From Planococcus halocryophilus (GTDB lineage: Bacteria > Bacillota > Bacilli > Bacillales_A > Planococcaceae): 64,000 bases of DNA. The translations under genes were made by a program, and so were the position numbers. The notes under the pieces are model-generated. The model saw only the letters and a list, made by a program, of their open reading frames with translations, ran no database searches and was not told the DNA's origin. Every line of letters starts with the position of its first letter. Positions within the stretch are counted from its first letter, which is position 1. Where the stretch lies: positions 1 to 64,000 of the forward strand of contig NZ_JAKVTG010000008.1 of assembly GCF_022489025.1 (NCBI RefSeq). The letters are read 5' to 3'. Positions 7,598 to 16,370 of this stretch are shown piece after piece.

Positions 7598-9130
7598 ATA
7601 AGCAATTACATTTACAGTGTCGGCATGAGCGGATTGACCGGTCAGGTGATTCGCGTCGAGGCGACTGTTCGGGAAGACAAAGAACAATGCATTATTATCG
7701 GCTTACCTGATGTGTCGATCAAAGAGTCGCGTGAACGGATTTTGAATTGCTTACACGCACTGAAAAAAGATATCGACATGAAGAAAATCACCATTCACTT
7801 ATCCCCTGCCGATGTGAAAAAGCAAGGTACTTCATATGACGCGGCAATGCTTTTGGCGGTGCTGCAAGCGATGGCGAAAAAACCGTTGGACATCCCCGAT
7901 AAGACTTGCTTTATTGCCGCATTGACGTTGAACGGTGAATTGACGACGTTTCACAGTATGATTCCAACAATCTACCAAGCCATATTACTCGGCTTTAAAC
8001 GCATTTACATTCCACCCATTGAAATCTCCCTTTTTGCACAAGCTGCGGATGTCGCCTTGATTCGTATGCCGGACATGCCCTCTTTACTTTCCCACTTAGC
8101 TGGAAATACTTCCCTGTTTGATGAAGACCTCACACTGTTAACACCCGAAACGTTCTACGAAGATACTGAAAAAGTTCCTCACGTGTGCTTTTCCGCGATT
8201 CGCGGTCACGAGGAAGCGAAGCGCGCGCTATTACTTGCGGCAGCTGGTGGTCATCATGTGTTGATGAGCGGTCCCCCGGGTTGCGGGAAAAGTTTGCTCG
8301 CTAATGCCTTTCATACGATTTTGCCTGACTTGGCACATGACGAAATGTTAGAGGTTTATAGTATTTACCAGATGGCCAAGCAAGCTCGTTCGTTGTCAGA
8401 ACGTCCACCATTTCGCAGTCCGCATCATTCATCTTCTGAAGGTGCGATTATCGGTGGCGGTCGTTTCCCGAAGCCTGGCGAAATGTCGCTGGCGCACCGG
8501 GGAGTATTGTTTTTAGATGAGTTAGGTCATTTTCCGCGTCGTGTGATTGATACGCTGCGTCAGCCCCTCGAAAGTGGGTTTGCCGTGGTGAATCGCGTTG
8601 AAGGATCCGATCAGTTTCCAGCAGCTATTAACTTGATCGCCGCAACCAACCCGTGTCCGTGCGGTTATTACGGCTCCCATGAAAAATATTGCACGTGCGG
8701 CGATAAAGCTCGCTTAAAGTATATGCAAAAAATCACAGGTCCGATACTTGACCGCGTGGACTTTGTGCTAGAAATGAAAAACCAAGGCGTGTTGGCTCAA
8801 TTGACAGCTGTTACGTCTGATGAACTGCGCATGCTGACAACAGTTGCACGCACTCGGCAACGCGTTCGTTACGGCGCTAACTACACGAATGCCATCGTAC
8901 CGATTAAGTTGTTTGAAGACAAAACGACTTTTTCACCGGCACAACTGGCACGGATCGAAACGGTGAGTTTTCAAGAAAAGCTAAGCAGTCGTGCCACGAT
9001 GAAAATTCTTCGATTGGCACGAACCATTTCCGATGTCGCAGACGAAGACCATGTAACAGATGCCGCCATTGAGGAAGCACTCGACTGGAAAATCAATGCG
9101 TCTCGATCGCATCGTTCGTTGATGAGGTGA
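7598..9130 (+). CDS. YifB/ComM-family Mg-chelatase-like AAA+ ATPase with apparent ATA start
   Basis: A typical YifB/ComM protein: N-terminal ChlI/Lon-like domain (~10-170), AAA+ core with GPPGCGKS and FLDELGHF Walker motifs, the family's CPCGYYGS...CTCG cysteine segment, and a C-terminal chelatase-type helical domain. In other bacteria ComM is a branch-migration helicase for integrating foreign DNA during transformation; that role is assumed by family. The first ATG in frame (7625) removes conserved N-terminal residues and has no ribosome site. The frame is open upstream, with a family-like N-terminus (ISNYIYSVGMSG) beginning at ATA 7598, correctly spaced behind GAGGGG and the promoter. No ATG, GTG or TTG exists upstream in frame. 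Either ATA is used or the start codon has mutated. Confidence 0.85.
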   Translation: MSNYIYSVGMSGLTGQVIRVEATVREDKEQCIIIGLPDVSIKESRERILNCLHALKKDIDMKKITIHLSPADVKKQGTSYDAAMLLAVLQAMAKKPLDIPDKTCFIAALTLNGELTTFHSMIPTIYQAILLGFKRIYIPPIEISLFAQAADVALIRMPDMPSLLSHLAGNTSLFDEDLTLLTPETFYEDTEKVPHVCFSAIRGHEEAKRALLLAAAGGHHVLMSGPPGCGKSLLANAFHTILPDLAHDEMLEVYSIYQMAKQARSLSERPPFRSPHHSSSEGAIIGGGRFPKPGEMSLAHRGVLFLDELGHFPRRVIDTLRQPLESGFAVVNRVEGSDQFPAAINLIAATNPCPCGYYGSHEKYCTCGDKARLKYMQKITGPILDRVDFVLEMKNQGVLAQLTAVTSDELRMLTTVARTRQRVRYGANYTNAIVPIKLFEDKTTFSPAQLARIETVSFQEKLSSRATMKILRLARTISDVADEDHVTDAAIEEALDWKINASRSHRSLMR

Positions 9131-9133
9131 GCC

Positions 9134-9739
9134 ATGACACGAAAACGAGCGTTCAACCCTCATTCTTATTACCATGTCATCATGCGCGGCAATAACCGGC
9201 AACCGATTTTCAAAACGAAAGAAGATATGTTTGAGCTCAAGCGGGCATTTCAACATATTTATGTAGATTACCCGTTTAAAATTTTGGCTTATTGTTTTAT
9301 GACCAACCATTATCACATTTTGATCAAAGCCGAGCGTGATCCCCTCCATAAAATCATGGGACTGGTCAATCGCCGGTATTCCATGTCCTATGCCAAGCGT
9401 TATCGACACATTGGACGAATATACCAAAAGCGCTATTTCGCGAAAGAAGTCGATTCGCGTCTTGGCCTTCTCACGGTCAGTAGCTATATCCACCGCAACC
9501 CGATTCAAACCAAAAAGCCGATGGTGGAGCGATTGGAGCTATATCCGTATAGTTCGTTCCCGTTGTATTGGGACGAGTCACTTCCGGCTCCGGCTTTTTT
9601 AGACCGAGAGCTGTTGAAAAGCTTGCTGCCGGAGCCGTTCGAGAAAAACAACACAGCCTATTGTATGTATTGCCTGACTTATGCGCAGAACGCAGAAGAA
9701 GATTCGCATGTGGAGGATATGGAGCCGCCGGTGATGTAG
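9134..9739 (+). CDS. REP-associated tyrosine transposase-like protein (Y1/HUH, RayT type)
   Basis: A 201-residue protein of the Y1 transposase superfamily. Y-HVIMRGNNRQPIF opens the domain, the metal-binding HUH motif is in TNHYHILIK (~60), and the nucleophile region is SYIHRNP (~117), the hallmark of REP-associated transposases. Such enzymes nick single-stranded DNA and are linked to the spread of REP palindromes. The start follows GAGGTGAGCC and lies three bases after the YifB-like gene, so the two are co-transcribed. The protein is complete, but its last ~20 codons lie inside a tandem duplication. Palindromic repeat islands at 32, 42 and 55 kb are possible substrates (inference). Confidence 0.85.
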   Translation: MTRKRAFNPHSYYHVIMRGNNRQPIFKTKEDMFELKRAFQHIYVDYPFKILAYCFMTNHYHILIKAERDPLHKIMGLVNRRYSMSYAKRYRHIGRIYQKRYFAKEVDSRLGLLTVSSYIHRNPIQTKKPMVERLELYPYSSFPLYWDESLPAPAFLDRELLKSLLPEPFEKNNTAYCMYCLTYAQNAEEDSHVEDMEPPVM

Positions 9740-10210
9740 CGTTGATCAATTGCTCTTCTGATGGCTTTACTGGAAAACATTCTCCAGTTGTTCCCTGTGT
9801 ACGGCTCAGTTATAACTATTTAGTTTTCTCCATAAATACACAAATGCCATCTTCGAAATCGATTGATTTCATTGAAGGTGGCATTTTCTTTATGCAAGTT
9901 CTTTGTATAGGTGGAATTGTTTCGTTCACAGGGGCGCGGTTTTTCATGACTTAAGCGCAGAACGCAGAAGAAGATCCGCATGTGGAGGATATGGAGCCGC
10001 CGGTGATGTAACGTTGATTATTTGCTCTTCTGATGGCTTTACTGGAAAACATTATCCAGTTGTTGCCTGTGTACGGCTCAGTTATGACTATTTATTCCTC
10101 TCCATAAATACACAAATGCCATCTTCGAAATCCATTGATTTCACTGAAGATGGCCTTTTCGTTATTCAATTTCTTTGTATAGGCTAAATTGTTTCGCTCA
10201 CAGGGGCGCG
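9675..10210. repeat. Tandem direct duplication, two ~270-bp copies
   Basis: Copy 1 (9675-9948) and copy 2 (9949-10210) align along their length with scattered substitutions and a 4-base loss in copy 2. Each carries the last ~18 codons of the transposase (...EEDxHVEDMEPPVM), a terminator-like hairpin (AAATGCCATCTTC paired with GAAGGTGGCATTT, around 9842-9887 in copy 1 and 10113-10156 in copy 2), and the end of a convergent minus-strand frame (RAPVxETI). The duplication thus copied the junction between two convergent genes. Confidence 0.85.
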
Positions 10211-10290
10211 TTCTTCCCCGATATAGACGGGCACATTAAATTTCTTTAACATTCGATAGGTTTCTTCATACTCGTAAATGTATTCTTGCG
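10184..10290 (-). pseudogene. 3' remnant of a gene cut by the IS66 element
   Basis: Reading the minus strand from the IS66 end, 34 codons remain open (QEYIYEYEETYRMLKKFN, then VPVYIGEERAPVSETI) and end in TAG at 10184-10186. The composition is coding-like and the end is repeated in the upstream duplication copy. I do not recognise the family. No matching 5' part is seen beyond the right end of the IS, so the rest was probably deleted. Confidence 0.5.
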
Positions 10291-10375
10291 GTAAGCGTCA
10301 AATAGTGAACACATTCTAATAGAAGATTCTTCGTGAGATACTCTTTCCAGATTTGAATTTCTGGGAGGAGTTTTT

Positions 10376-10681
10376 TTGAAAAGAAAAGAGAAAGAAATAT
10401 ATTGGACAGGTCAAATCAGCGAATACCGGCAAAGTGGAGAACCCTTGGTTCAGTGGTGCGAGAAGAATGACATCAAAATCCACACGATGAAATACTGGCT
10501 GCGCAAACAGTCGCCCGTATCCAAAAAATCGCAAGAGACCGCTTGGGTCTCCTGTCTGGTAGAAGAACCTTTGAGCGAGACGACGCTTACGTTGAAAATA
10601 AAAAATGTGGAAATTGAGGTGATGAGTGGCTTCCAGGACGAACTGTTACTGAAGGTCCTTCGGACACTTAATCAATTATGA
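10376..10681 (+). CDS. tnpA: IS66 TnpA accessory protein
   Basis: A 101-residue protein starting at TTG behind GGGAGGAG with five-base spacing. The N-terminal half is a small helix-turn-helix-like domain (YWTGQISEYRQSGEPLVQW) similar to the start of IS66 OrfA proteins; the C-terminal half (LTLKIKNVEIEVMSGF) matches the beta-rich end of the family. It is needed with TnpB for IS66 transposition, probably through DNA binding. Its stop overlaps the tnpB start as ATGA. Complete length for the family. Confidence 0.85.
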   Translation: MKRKEKEIYWTGQISEYRQSGEPLVQWCEKNDIKIHTMKYWLRKQSPVSKKSQETAWVSCLVEEPLSETTLTLKIKNVEIEVMSGFQDELLLKVLRTLNQL

Positions 10682-11034
10682 TGAATGGCCGAATTGTCGA
10701 GCGGGTGTATTTGGCTACCGGACCGACAGACCTCCGAAAGTCAATTGATGGGCTCGCGGTTATCGTCCAGGAATTATTTCAGCTCGATCCTTTTTCCAAC
10801 GCGCTCTTTGTGTTTTGTAACCGGAAGAACGACAAGCTCAAGATTTTATTCTGGGATCACAATGGCTTCTGGCTCTACTATCGCCGATTGGAAAAAGGGT
10901 TGTTCGATTGGCCGGACCTTGGGTCCAACCAGCCCCTTCCAATCACGTCTCGGCAGTTGAACTGGTTGCTTGATGGCCTGCCGCTGAACCAACGTCAGGC
11001 GCATCCATCCGTTGCGGCGAAAAAAATCATTTAG
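10678..11034 (+). CDS. tnpB: IS66 TnpB accessory protein
   Basis: A 118-residue protein of the IS66 Orf2 family. Diagnostic features are GPTDLRKSIDGLAVIV near the N-terminus, the core LFVFCNRKNDKLKILFWDHNG (here shown in full as a family signature), and WLLDGLPL near the C-terminus. Translation is coupled to tnpA by the ATGATGA overlap. It is required for transposition in the family; the exact biochemical role is not established. No damage seen. Confidence 0.9.
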   Translation: MMNGRIVERVYLATGPTDLRKSIDGLAVIVQELFQLDPFSNALFVFCNRKNDKLKILFWDHNGFWLYYRRLEKGLFDWPDLGSNQPLPITSRQLNWLLDGLPLNQRQAHPSVAAKKII

Positions 11035-11073
11035 GTCTATTTGAGGCAAAACTTTTGTGCTATTCTTAGACTT

Positions 11074-12660
11074 ATGAAAATAATGGACGGAAAGACCTCA
11101 CCCACAATTGAAGAATTGGAAAAGAAGAACGCGCAGCTAGAGAACCAGATGAAGACACTGGAGTTGAAGGTGCAGTGGTACGAAGAGCAGTTTCGATTGG
11201 CCCAGCAGAAACGCTTTGGTGTATCCAGCGAAAAGACGGACGAAAACCAGTTGACGCTTCAGCTTTTCAACGAAGCCGAAATCTCTTCTTCCGTCTTATT
11301 GGCGGAACCGACAATGGAGACCATCAACTACACGCGCAAAAAAATTGGCGGCCGTGCAGAAAAACTGAAAGACCTGCCGGTCGAAACCATCCATTACTAC
11401 CTTTCTGATGCAGAGAAGGTCTGTTTGGCATGCAATCACGAACTTCATGAAATGAGCCACCAAACCCGGCAAGAATTGAAGGTCGTTCCGGCGCAGGTCA
11501 AAGTGGTGGAACACGTTCAGCACATTTACAGCTGCCGTCATTGTGAGAAGCATGCCATCACGACTCCCATCGTCAAAGCGAAGATGCCAAATCCAGTCAT
11601 CCCAAAGGGATTGGCTTCACCTTCCGCAATCGCCTTTGTCATGACGCAAAAATTTGCGGATGGTCTTCCGCTTTATCGTCAGGAAAAGCAGCTGGAACGG
11701 ATGGGCATCCCGTTGAACCGCCAGACCCTCTCGAATTGGATGATTTCAAGTACGACCCGCTGGTTGCGCCCGTTTTATGATTTTCTCCACCGTCAACTCC
11801 TGCAGGAAGAGCTGCTTCATGCCGATGAGACCAGCCTGCAAGTTCTCGATGAACCCGGCAAGACAGCACAATCCAAGTCGTACATGTGGCTCTATCGCAC
11901 GAGTTCTGTAACGAAAAAACCGATGGTCCTTTTCGATTACCGAGCGAACCGATCGAGTAAAAATCCGAAGGATTTCTTGAAGGGATACGAAGGCTACCTC
12001 AACGTCGACGGATATGCCGGTTATGAATCGCTCGAAAATGTGGAGCTCGCGGGCTGTTGGGCACATGCCCGTCGGAAATTCGATGAGGCGCTGAAGGCAT
12101 TGAAGAGCCCCTCATCAAGTTCCACCCGATCGACGATTGCCAAAAAGGGCCTCAACTTCTGTAACCAATTATTCGCGATTGAACGAAAAATCAAGAAGTT
12201 GGACGCCAAAGAGCGATTGAAAATAAGACAAAAAGACAGTCAGCCTGTGCTGGATGCTTATTTGGCTTGGCTCCATGAACAAAAAGAAATCATTGCGCCG
12301 CAATCAGCCACCGGGAAAGCCATCACCTATTCGTTGAATCAATGGCATAAGCTGACAACATTCATGAAAGACGGACGCATCGAGATCGACAACAATCGTG
12401 CGGAACGGTCAATTAAACCGTTCGTCATTGGACGAAAAAATTGGCTGTTCGCCGTTTCGACAAGCGGAGCGAATTCCAGTGCCATCATCTACAGTCTCGT
12501 AGAGACAGCCAAAGAGAATGGCTTGAATCCATTTTTCTACCTTCAATTTCTTTTCGAAGAACTTCCGCAGCTGGACATGACGGCGGACCTGAACCTCGAG
12601 CATCTCATGCCGTGGTCGAAGGAACTTCCGAAAGACTGTTATATCCAAAAGAAAAAATAA
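11074..12660 (+). CDS. tnpC: IS66 TnpC DDE transposase
   Basis: About 528 residues from ATG 11074; a TTG at 11041 would add 11 residues, but neither start has a strong ribosome site. Order of parts: N-terminal leucine-zipper-like coiled coil (EELEKKNAQLENQMKTLELK), a CxxC...CxxC zinc-binding segment (CLAC and CRHC), then the DDE_Tnp_IS66 catalytic core. Candidate catalytic residues are D in LLHADETSLQVL, D in NVDGYAGY and E in DNNRAERSIKPF. The C-terminal IS66 tail is present, so the enzyme looks intact and potentially active. Confidence 0.92.
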   Translation: MKIMDGKTSPTIEELEKKNAQLENQMKTLELKVQWYEEQFRLAQQKRFGVSSEKTDENQLTLQLFNEAEISSSVLLAEPTMETINYTRKKIGGRAEKLKDLPVETIHYYLSDAEKVCLACNHELHEMSHQTRQELKVVPAQVKVVEHVQHIYSCRHCEKHAITTPIVKAKMPNPVIPKGLASPSAIAFVMTQKFADGLPLYRQEKQLERMGIPLNRQTLSNWMISSTTRWLRPFYDFLHRQLLQEELLHADETSLQVLDEPGKTAQSKSYMWLYRTSSVTKKPMVLFDYRANRSSKNPKDFLKGYEGYLNVDGYAGYESLENVELAGCWAHARRKFDEALKALKSPSSSSTRSTIAKKGLNFCNQLFAIERKIKKLDAKERLKIRQKDSQPVLDAYLAWLHEQKEIIAPQSATGKAITYSLNQWHKLTTFMKDGRIEIDNNRAERSIKPFVIGRKNWLFAVSTSGANSSAIIYSLVETAKENGLNPFFYLQFLFEELPQLDMTADLNLEHLMPWSKELPKDCYIQKKK

Positions 12661-12697
12661 AAAATGCCTTTCCGACAAAAAATCGGAAAGGCATTTT
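12661..12697 (+). terminator. IS66 internal terminator
   Basis: A perfect 15-bp stem (AAAATGCCTTTCCGA with its complement) around a 7-base loop, immediately after the tnpC stop and followed by CTTTTC. Confidence 0.85.
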
Positions 12698-12736
12698 CTT
12701 TTCTAAGAAACCAGGTGTTCATCATTAGACGCTTAC

Positions 12737-12904
12737 CACCATTGAACTAAAGTTTCTCCACTTTCCCGATATTCACTGATTTGACCTGTCCAATATAATT
12801 CTTTCTCTTTTCTTTTCAAAAAAACTCCCCCCAGAAATTTAAGTCTGGAAAGAGTATCTCATGAAGAATCTTCTATTAGAACGTGCTCATTATTGGACGC
12901 TTAC
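12737..12904 (-). mobile_element. Inverted 5' fragment of a second IS66 element
   Basis: Read on the minus strand from 12904, this begins GTAAGCGTCCAATAATGAGC. It then repeats the left end of the intact IS closely, including the GGGGGGAGTTTTTTTG ribosome site and the first ~27 tnpA codons (KRKEKELYWTGQISEYRESG). It stops exactly where the right end of the intact IS begins. The rest of the second copy is missing. It differs from the intact copy by several substitutions, so it is an older relative rather than a recent duplicate. Confidence 0.85.
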
Positions 12905-13094
12905 AAAACTAAACTGCCAATCCCCGATTGAGTATCGGACAATGGCAGCCTAGGTACTTTTTCTAGTGTCTCAAATCACTGGATCAGTTCAATATTATTC
13001 GGTGCCTCTCTATGCATCTACCGGCATAAATCTCCGCAACTGGTGGCTCAAAAATCCGCACAAGTGGCTTTTTCATTCCGCAATACTCATACTT

Positions 13095-14102
13095 TTAGTA
13101 TCCTTCCGGATTTTCAACCTGCCACTTCCAAGAATCTTGACACATTTGCAATAATGTCTTTTCGGCCTGCCAACCTAATAGCTTTTCAGCTTTTTCTGTA
13201 TCGGCATAGCAAATACCGATATCGCCCGGTCTCTTATCAACAACTTTATACGGAATATCCTTTTTAGACACTTCTTTAAAATTATTAACTAAATCTAAAA
13301 CACTATAACCTGTTCCTGTACCTAAGTTAAATGTTTCTATACCTTCATTTTCTTCTAAGTATGAAAGAGCTTTTATATGTCCTTTGACTAAATCAACTAC
13401 ATGAATATAATCGCGAACACCTGTCCCATCTTCGGTATTATAGTCATCACCAAATACCTGAAGTTCTTCTCTATTCCCTATAGCCACTTGTGTTATGTAA
13501 GGCATTAAATTATTAGGTGTTCCTAAAGGATTTTCACCAATTCTTCCACTTTCATGCGCACCAACTGGATTGAAATACCTTAATATAGAAATTCTCCAAG
13601 AATCGTCTGAAACGTATAAGTCCTGTAAAATCTCTTCTATCATTAATTTAGTCTTCCCATATGGATTAGTTGCTGATAATGGAAATGATTCAGAAATTGG
13701 TACTTGATTAGGATTCCCATAAACAGTGGCTGAAGAGCTGAATACCAAGTTTTTAACATCATATTTCTTCATTACTTCGATTAAATTTAAGGTGCCTGTC
13801 ACATTATTATTATAATAAAGAAGTGGTAATTCCACAGATTCTCCCACTGCCTTAAGCCCCGCAAAATGCATAACAGCAGTTATTTTTTCCTTCAAAAAAA
13901 TCTCATCTAAAGATTGGATATCAAGTAAATCAATATCAAAAAACGGAAATTCTGTTCCTGTTAATTCTTTAACTCTATTTACAGATTCTATTTTACTATT
14001 AGAAAGATTGTCTAGAACTACTATTTCATAACCATCTTTTAATAACTCTACAGCTGCATGGCTTCCTATAAAACCTGCTCCACCTGTTATAAGTATACTC
14101 AT
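13095..14102 (-). CDS. galE: UDP-glucose 4-epimerase
   Basis: A 335-residue short-chain dehydrogenase of the GalE type. It has an N-terminal Rossmann motif (TGGAGFIGSHA), the catalytic tyrosine/lysine in NPYGKTKLMIE, the serine region FSSSATVYG, and the family segments YFNPVGAHESG and RPGDIG. It interconverts UDP-glucose and UDP-galactose in the cytoplasm, and some homologues also act on the N-acetyl forms. ATG 14102 is chosen (GGGGG six bases upstream) over a TTG two codons earlier. It sits at the 3' end of the capsule locus after galU, so it probably supplies UDP-Gal to the polymer. Confidence 0.93.
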   Translation of the reverse strand: MSILITGGAGFIGSHAAVELLKDGYEIVVLDNLSNSKIESVNRVKELTGTEFPFFDIDLLDIQSLDEIFLKEKITAVMHFAGLKAVGESVELPLLYYNNNVTGTLNLIEVMKKYDVKNLVFSSSATVYGNPNQVPISESFPLSATNPYGKTKLMIEEILQDLYVSDDSWRISILRYFNPVGAHESGRIGENPLGTPNNLMPYITQVAIGNREELQVFGDDYNTEDGTGVRDYIHVVDLVKGHIKALSYLEENEGIETFNLGTGTGYSVLDLVNNFKEVSKKDIPYKVVDKRPGDIGICYADTEKAEKLLGWQAEKTLLQMCQDSWKWQVENPEGY

Positions 14103-14226
14103 CTCCAACCCCCTTTAGTATCAACTATTTTGAAAGTAATTCTAGATAGAACGATATGAATTATCAAAATGAATTGTTCGATATGCTTTATCTATTATTT
14201 CAATCTATTAACTTCTCTATTCACTT

Positions 14227-15117
14227 TTAATACTTTGCACTTTCTACAGTTCTTTTTTCCAATAACTTTTTCTCAAATAAATCCAGTAGTTGTTCTTTTA
14301 ACTCTGGACGTTTCAATGCAAACTCAATCGTCGTTTCGATAAAGCCAAACTTTTCACCCACGTCGAATCGTTGACCATCAAAATCATAAGCATACACAGA
14401 CTGCACTTCGTTAAGCTTTTGAATCGCATCCGTCAATTGGATTTCTCCACCTGCACCTAACTCATGTTCTCCCAAGTATTCAAAGATTTCCGGAGTCAAC
14501 ACATAACGCCCCATAATGGCATAATTCGAAGGCGCAGTTCCAGCTTGTGGTTTTTCAACAAATTTGTTTACTTTGATCAATTTGCCATCAACAGAAACAG
14601 GGTCAATAATGCCGTAACGGTCTGTGTCTTGTTCAGCCACTTGTTGTACACCGATTACACTTTTACCTGTCAATTCATGCTGATTCATCAATTGTGCTAA
14701 ACATGGCTCATCATTTTCAACAATGTCGTCACCTAGTAACACGGCAAAAGGTTCGTCACCAATAAACTTACGCGCCGACCAAATCGCATGCCCTAATCCA
14801 AGCGGCTGCTTCTGACGAATAAAATGAATTTCCACTTTAGACGTTTCCAGAACAGAATCCAACATATCCATCTTGCCTTTTTTCATCAACGTATCTTCTA
14901 ATTCAAACGCGTGATCAAAATGATCTTCAATTGCACGTTTACCTTTACCTGTTACGATGATAATATCTTCAATACCGGAAGCAATGGCTTCTTCGATTAT
15001 GTACTGAATCGTCGGTTTATCAACGATAGGTAGCATTTCTTTTGGCATTGCTTTTGTGGCTGGTAGGAATCGAGTTCCAAGCCCAGCAGCTGGGATAACA
15101 GCTTTTTTTACTTGCAT
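14227..15117 (-). CDS. galU: UTP-glucose-1-phosphate uridylyltransferase
   Basis: A 296-residue nucleotidyltransferase. The signature [19 protein letters not shown] begins at about residue 9, with active-site segments [12 protein letters not shown] and LLGDDIV, typical of GalU/GtaB. It makes UDP-glucose for capsule, teichoic-acid glucosylation and galE. The start is at ATG 15117 behind AAGGTG; a longer frame from 15144 would add nine non-conserved residues. The length agrees with Bacillus GtaB. It lies about 260 bases downstream of the nitroreductase-like gene, so it may have its own promoter. Confidence 0.93.
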   Translation of the reverse strand: MQVKKAVIPAAGLGTRFLPATKAMPKEMLPIVDKPTIQYIIEEAIASGIEDIIIVTGKGKRAIEDHFDHAFELEDTLMKKGKMDMLDSVLETSKVEIHFIRQKQPLGLGHAIWSARKFIGDEPFAVLLGDDIVENDEPCLAQLMNQHELTGKSVIGVQQVAEQDTDRYGIIDPVSVDGKLIKVNKFVEKPQAGTAPSNYAIMGRYVLTPEIFEYLGEHELGAGGEIQLTDAIQKLNEVQSVYAYDFDGQRFDVGEKFGFIETTIEFALKRPELKEQLLDLFEKKLLEKRTVESAKY

Positions 15118-15380
15118 ATTAACACCTTCTTTACTAATTTTCACTTCAATTTAATTTTCAAATAATAAATTAGAGATTTTATTATTAGCCCTATGTAATA
15201 AGAGGCACAATCATACAAATATATTTAGTTTTATGATTTATCTAATTTTTCAAAAAAATAATCTTCTTAAAAATTCTTTCTAACCTTTAAGCAAATTAAT
15301 AAACAGAAAATATATCTCTAGTGTCATGATTTAGTTGTTAACACTTACAATAACTCACACATATTATTAGGTTCTATTAT

Positions 15381-16370
15381 TTAAATTATTTTTAACACTT
15401 CAGAAACTTCTCGTCTAATTGACGCTGCTACATTTAAATTTGTTGGTAAATGACCAACTGCAATCATCATCATAAGAACTTCAGAGTTATCAATTCTAGC
15501 AACTTCCTTTAGTTTTTTTTCTGCATTATTAGTCAGTGCAAGATTTAATGGACACGTGCCAATACCTAATGAATGAAGAGCATATATTAGAGACATTGAA
15601 TACATTCCACCATCAATATAGCTTTGATTGCGCTCTCCATGACCAATAAAGTGATCTAATTTACTAGTTACAATTATTATCTTATCAGCTAAGTGACCGA
15701 ATCCTCTATTACCATTTTGATGTTTTAAAATTTCATTTTGGATTTCTTTATCACTATATACGTACACTCTACTCGATTGTCTATTACATACAGATGGAGA
15801 TTTCTGTGCAATTAAAACTGCTTCTTCAATAATACTTAAATCTACCTCTTGATCAGCAAAATTACGTATACTATACCTACTATATGCAAAACTCTTAAAA
15901 TCAATTCTATTTTTTTCAATATCCTCTTTCTTTATTTCAACTATGCCCCCCTGCATATTATTTAACCTGAGTGAGCTTTCTAATTTTAATATCCTATTTC
16001 CGAGATGGTTAAGTTCTACCCCGTTATTTTCATTATATTTCACGTAAGCTTTAAGTGTATTTAAAGCTACAATCGCCACTTTTTCCCAACCATATTTCCC
16101 AACGTAATTTTCTAATATTACTGTTAAATGTTCTACTGCTTCATAGCCGAATTTCAATCTTGTTTTAGGAAGAGATAACCCCTTTTCTATTTTATGATAA
16201 TAAAAAATTAATTCAGATTCGGACATTGATCTATTTTTATTTTGTGAAATAGTAGCTGAATATTTACGATATTTATCTATATCGAGAAACGCTTCTCTTA
16301 ACAATTGATAATTTTTATATATTTTAGTACTAGTAATTTTAGGTATTAAATTCTTTATATAAGAGTTCAA
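15381..16370 (-). CDS. Nitroreductase-fold protein in the capsule locus
   Basis: A 329-residue protein. Residues ~165-329 form a flavin nitroreductase domain: SRYSIRNFADQEVD (FMN-phosphate-binding arginines), SPSVCNRQSSRVYVY, and GMYSMSLIYALHSLGIGTC. The N-terminal ~160 residues are an extra helical region containing FYYHKIEKGLSLP, seen in nitroreductase-like proteins encoded in polysaccharide clusters. The start overlaps the stop of the flippase gene by four bases, so the two are coupled. The reaction is unknown. A redox step on a sugar or pyruvylated residue is possible but unproven. Very AT-rich, like its upstream neighbours. Confidence 0.8.
   Translation of the reverse strand: MNSYIKNLIPKITSTKIYKNYQLLREAFLDIDKYRKYSATISQNKNRSMSESELIFYYHKIEKGLSLPKTRLKFGYEAVEHLTVILENYVGKYGWEKVAIVALNTLKAYVKYNENNGVELNHLGNRILKLESSLRLNNMQGGIVEIKKEDIEKNRIDFKSFAYSRYSIRNFADQEVDLSIIEEAVLIAQKSPSVCNRQSSRVYVYSDKEIQNEILKHQNGNRGFGHLADKIIIVTSKLDHFIGHGERNQSYIDGGMYSMSLIYALHSLGIGTCPLNLALTNNAEKKLKEVARIDNSEVLMMMIAVGHLPTNLNVAASIRREVSEVLKII

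Larger units (their letters stand above)
10291..12736 (+). mobile_element. IS66-family insertion sequence, apparently complete
   Basis: The element is bounded by inverted ends beginning GTAAGCGTC: left GTAAGCGTCAAATAGTGAACAC, here quoted in two parts (GTAAGCGTCAAATAG and TGAACAC), and right, read inward, GTAAGCGTCTAATGATGAAC. GTAAGC is the usual IS66 terminus. It holds the three accessory and transposase genes tnpA, tnpB and tnpC in order, all intact, and a terminator before the right end. The expected 8-bp target duplication is absent: the left flank is TTCTTGCG and the right flank CACCATTG. This suggests rearrangement after insertion. Confidence 0.85.

Noticed and set aside
9568..10187. Open frames inside the tandem duplication on the plus strand
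   Set aside because: They overlap the transposase gene in another frame and exist in two copies only because the DNA is duplicated; no ribosome sites.
12966..13154. 62-codon open frame with the segment NWWLKNPHKW
   Set aside because: The middle could be a relic of a wall-binding repeat, but the frame overlaps the galE end and has no start signal or clear family match.
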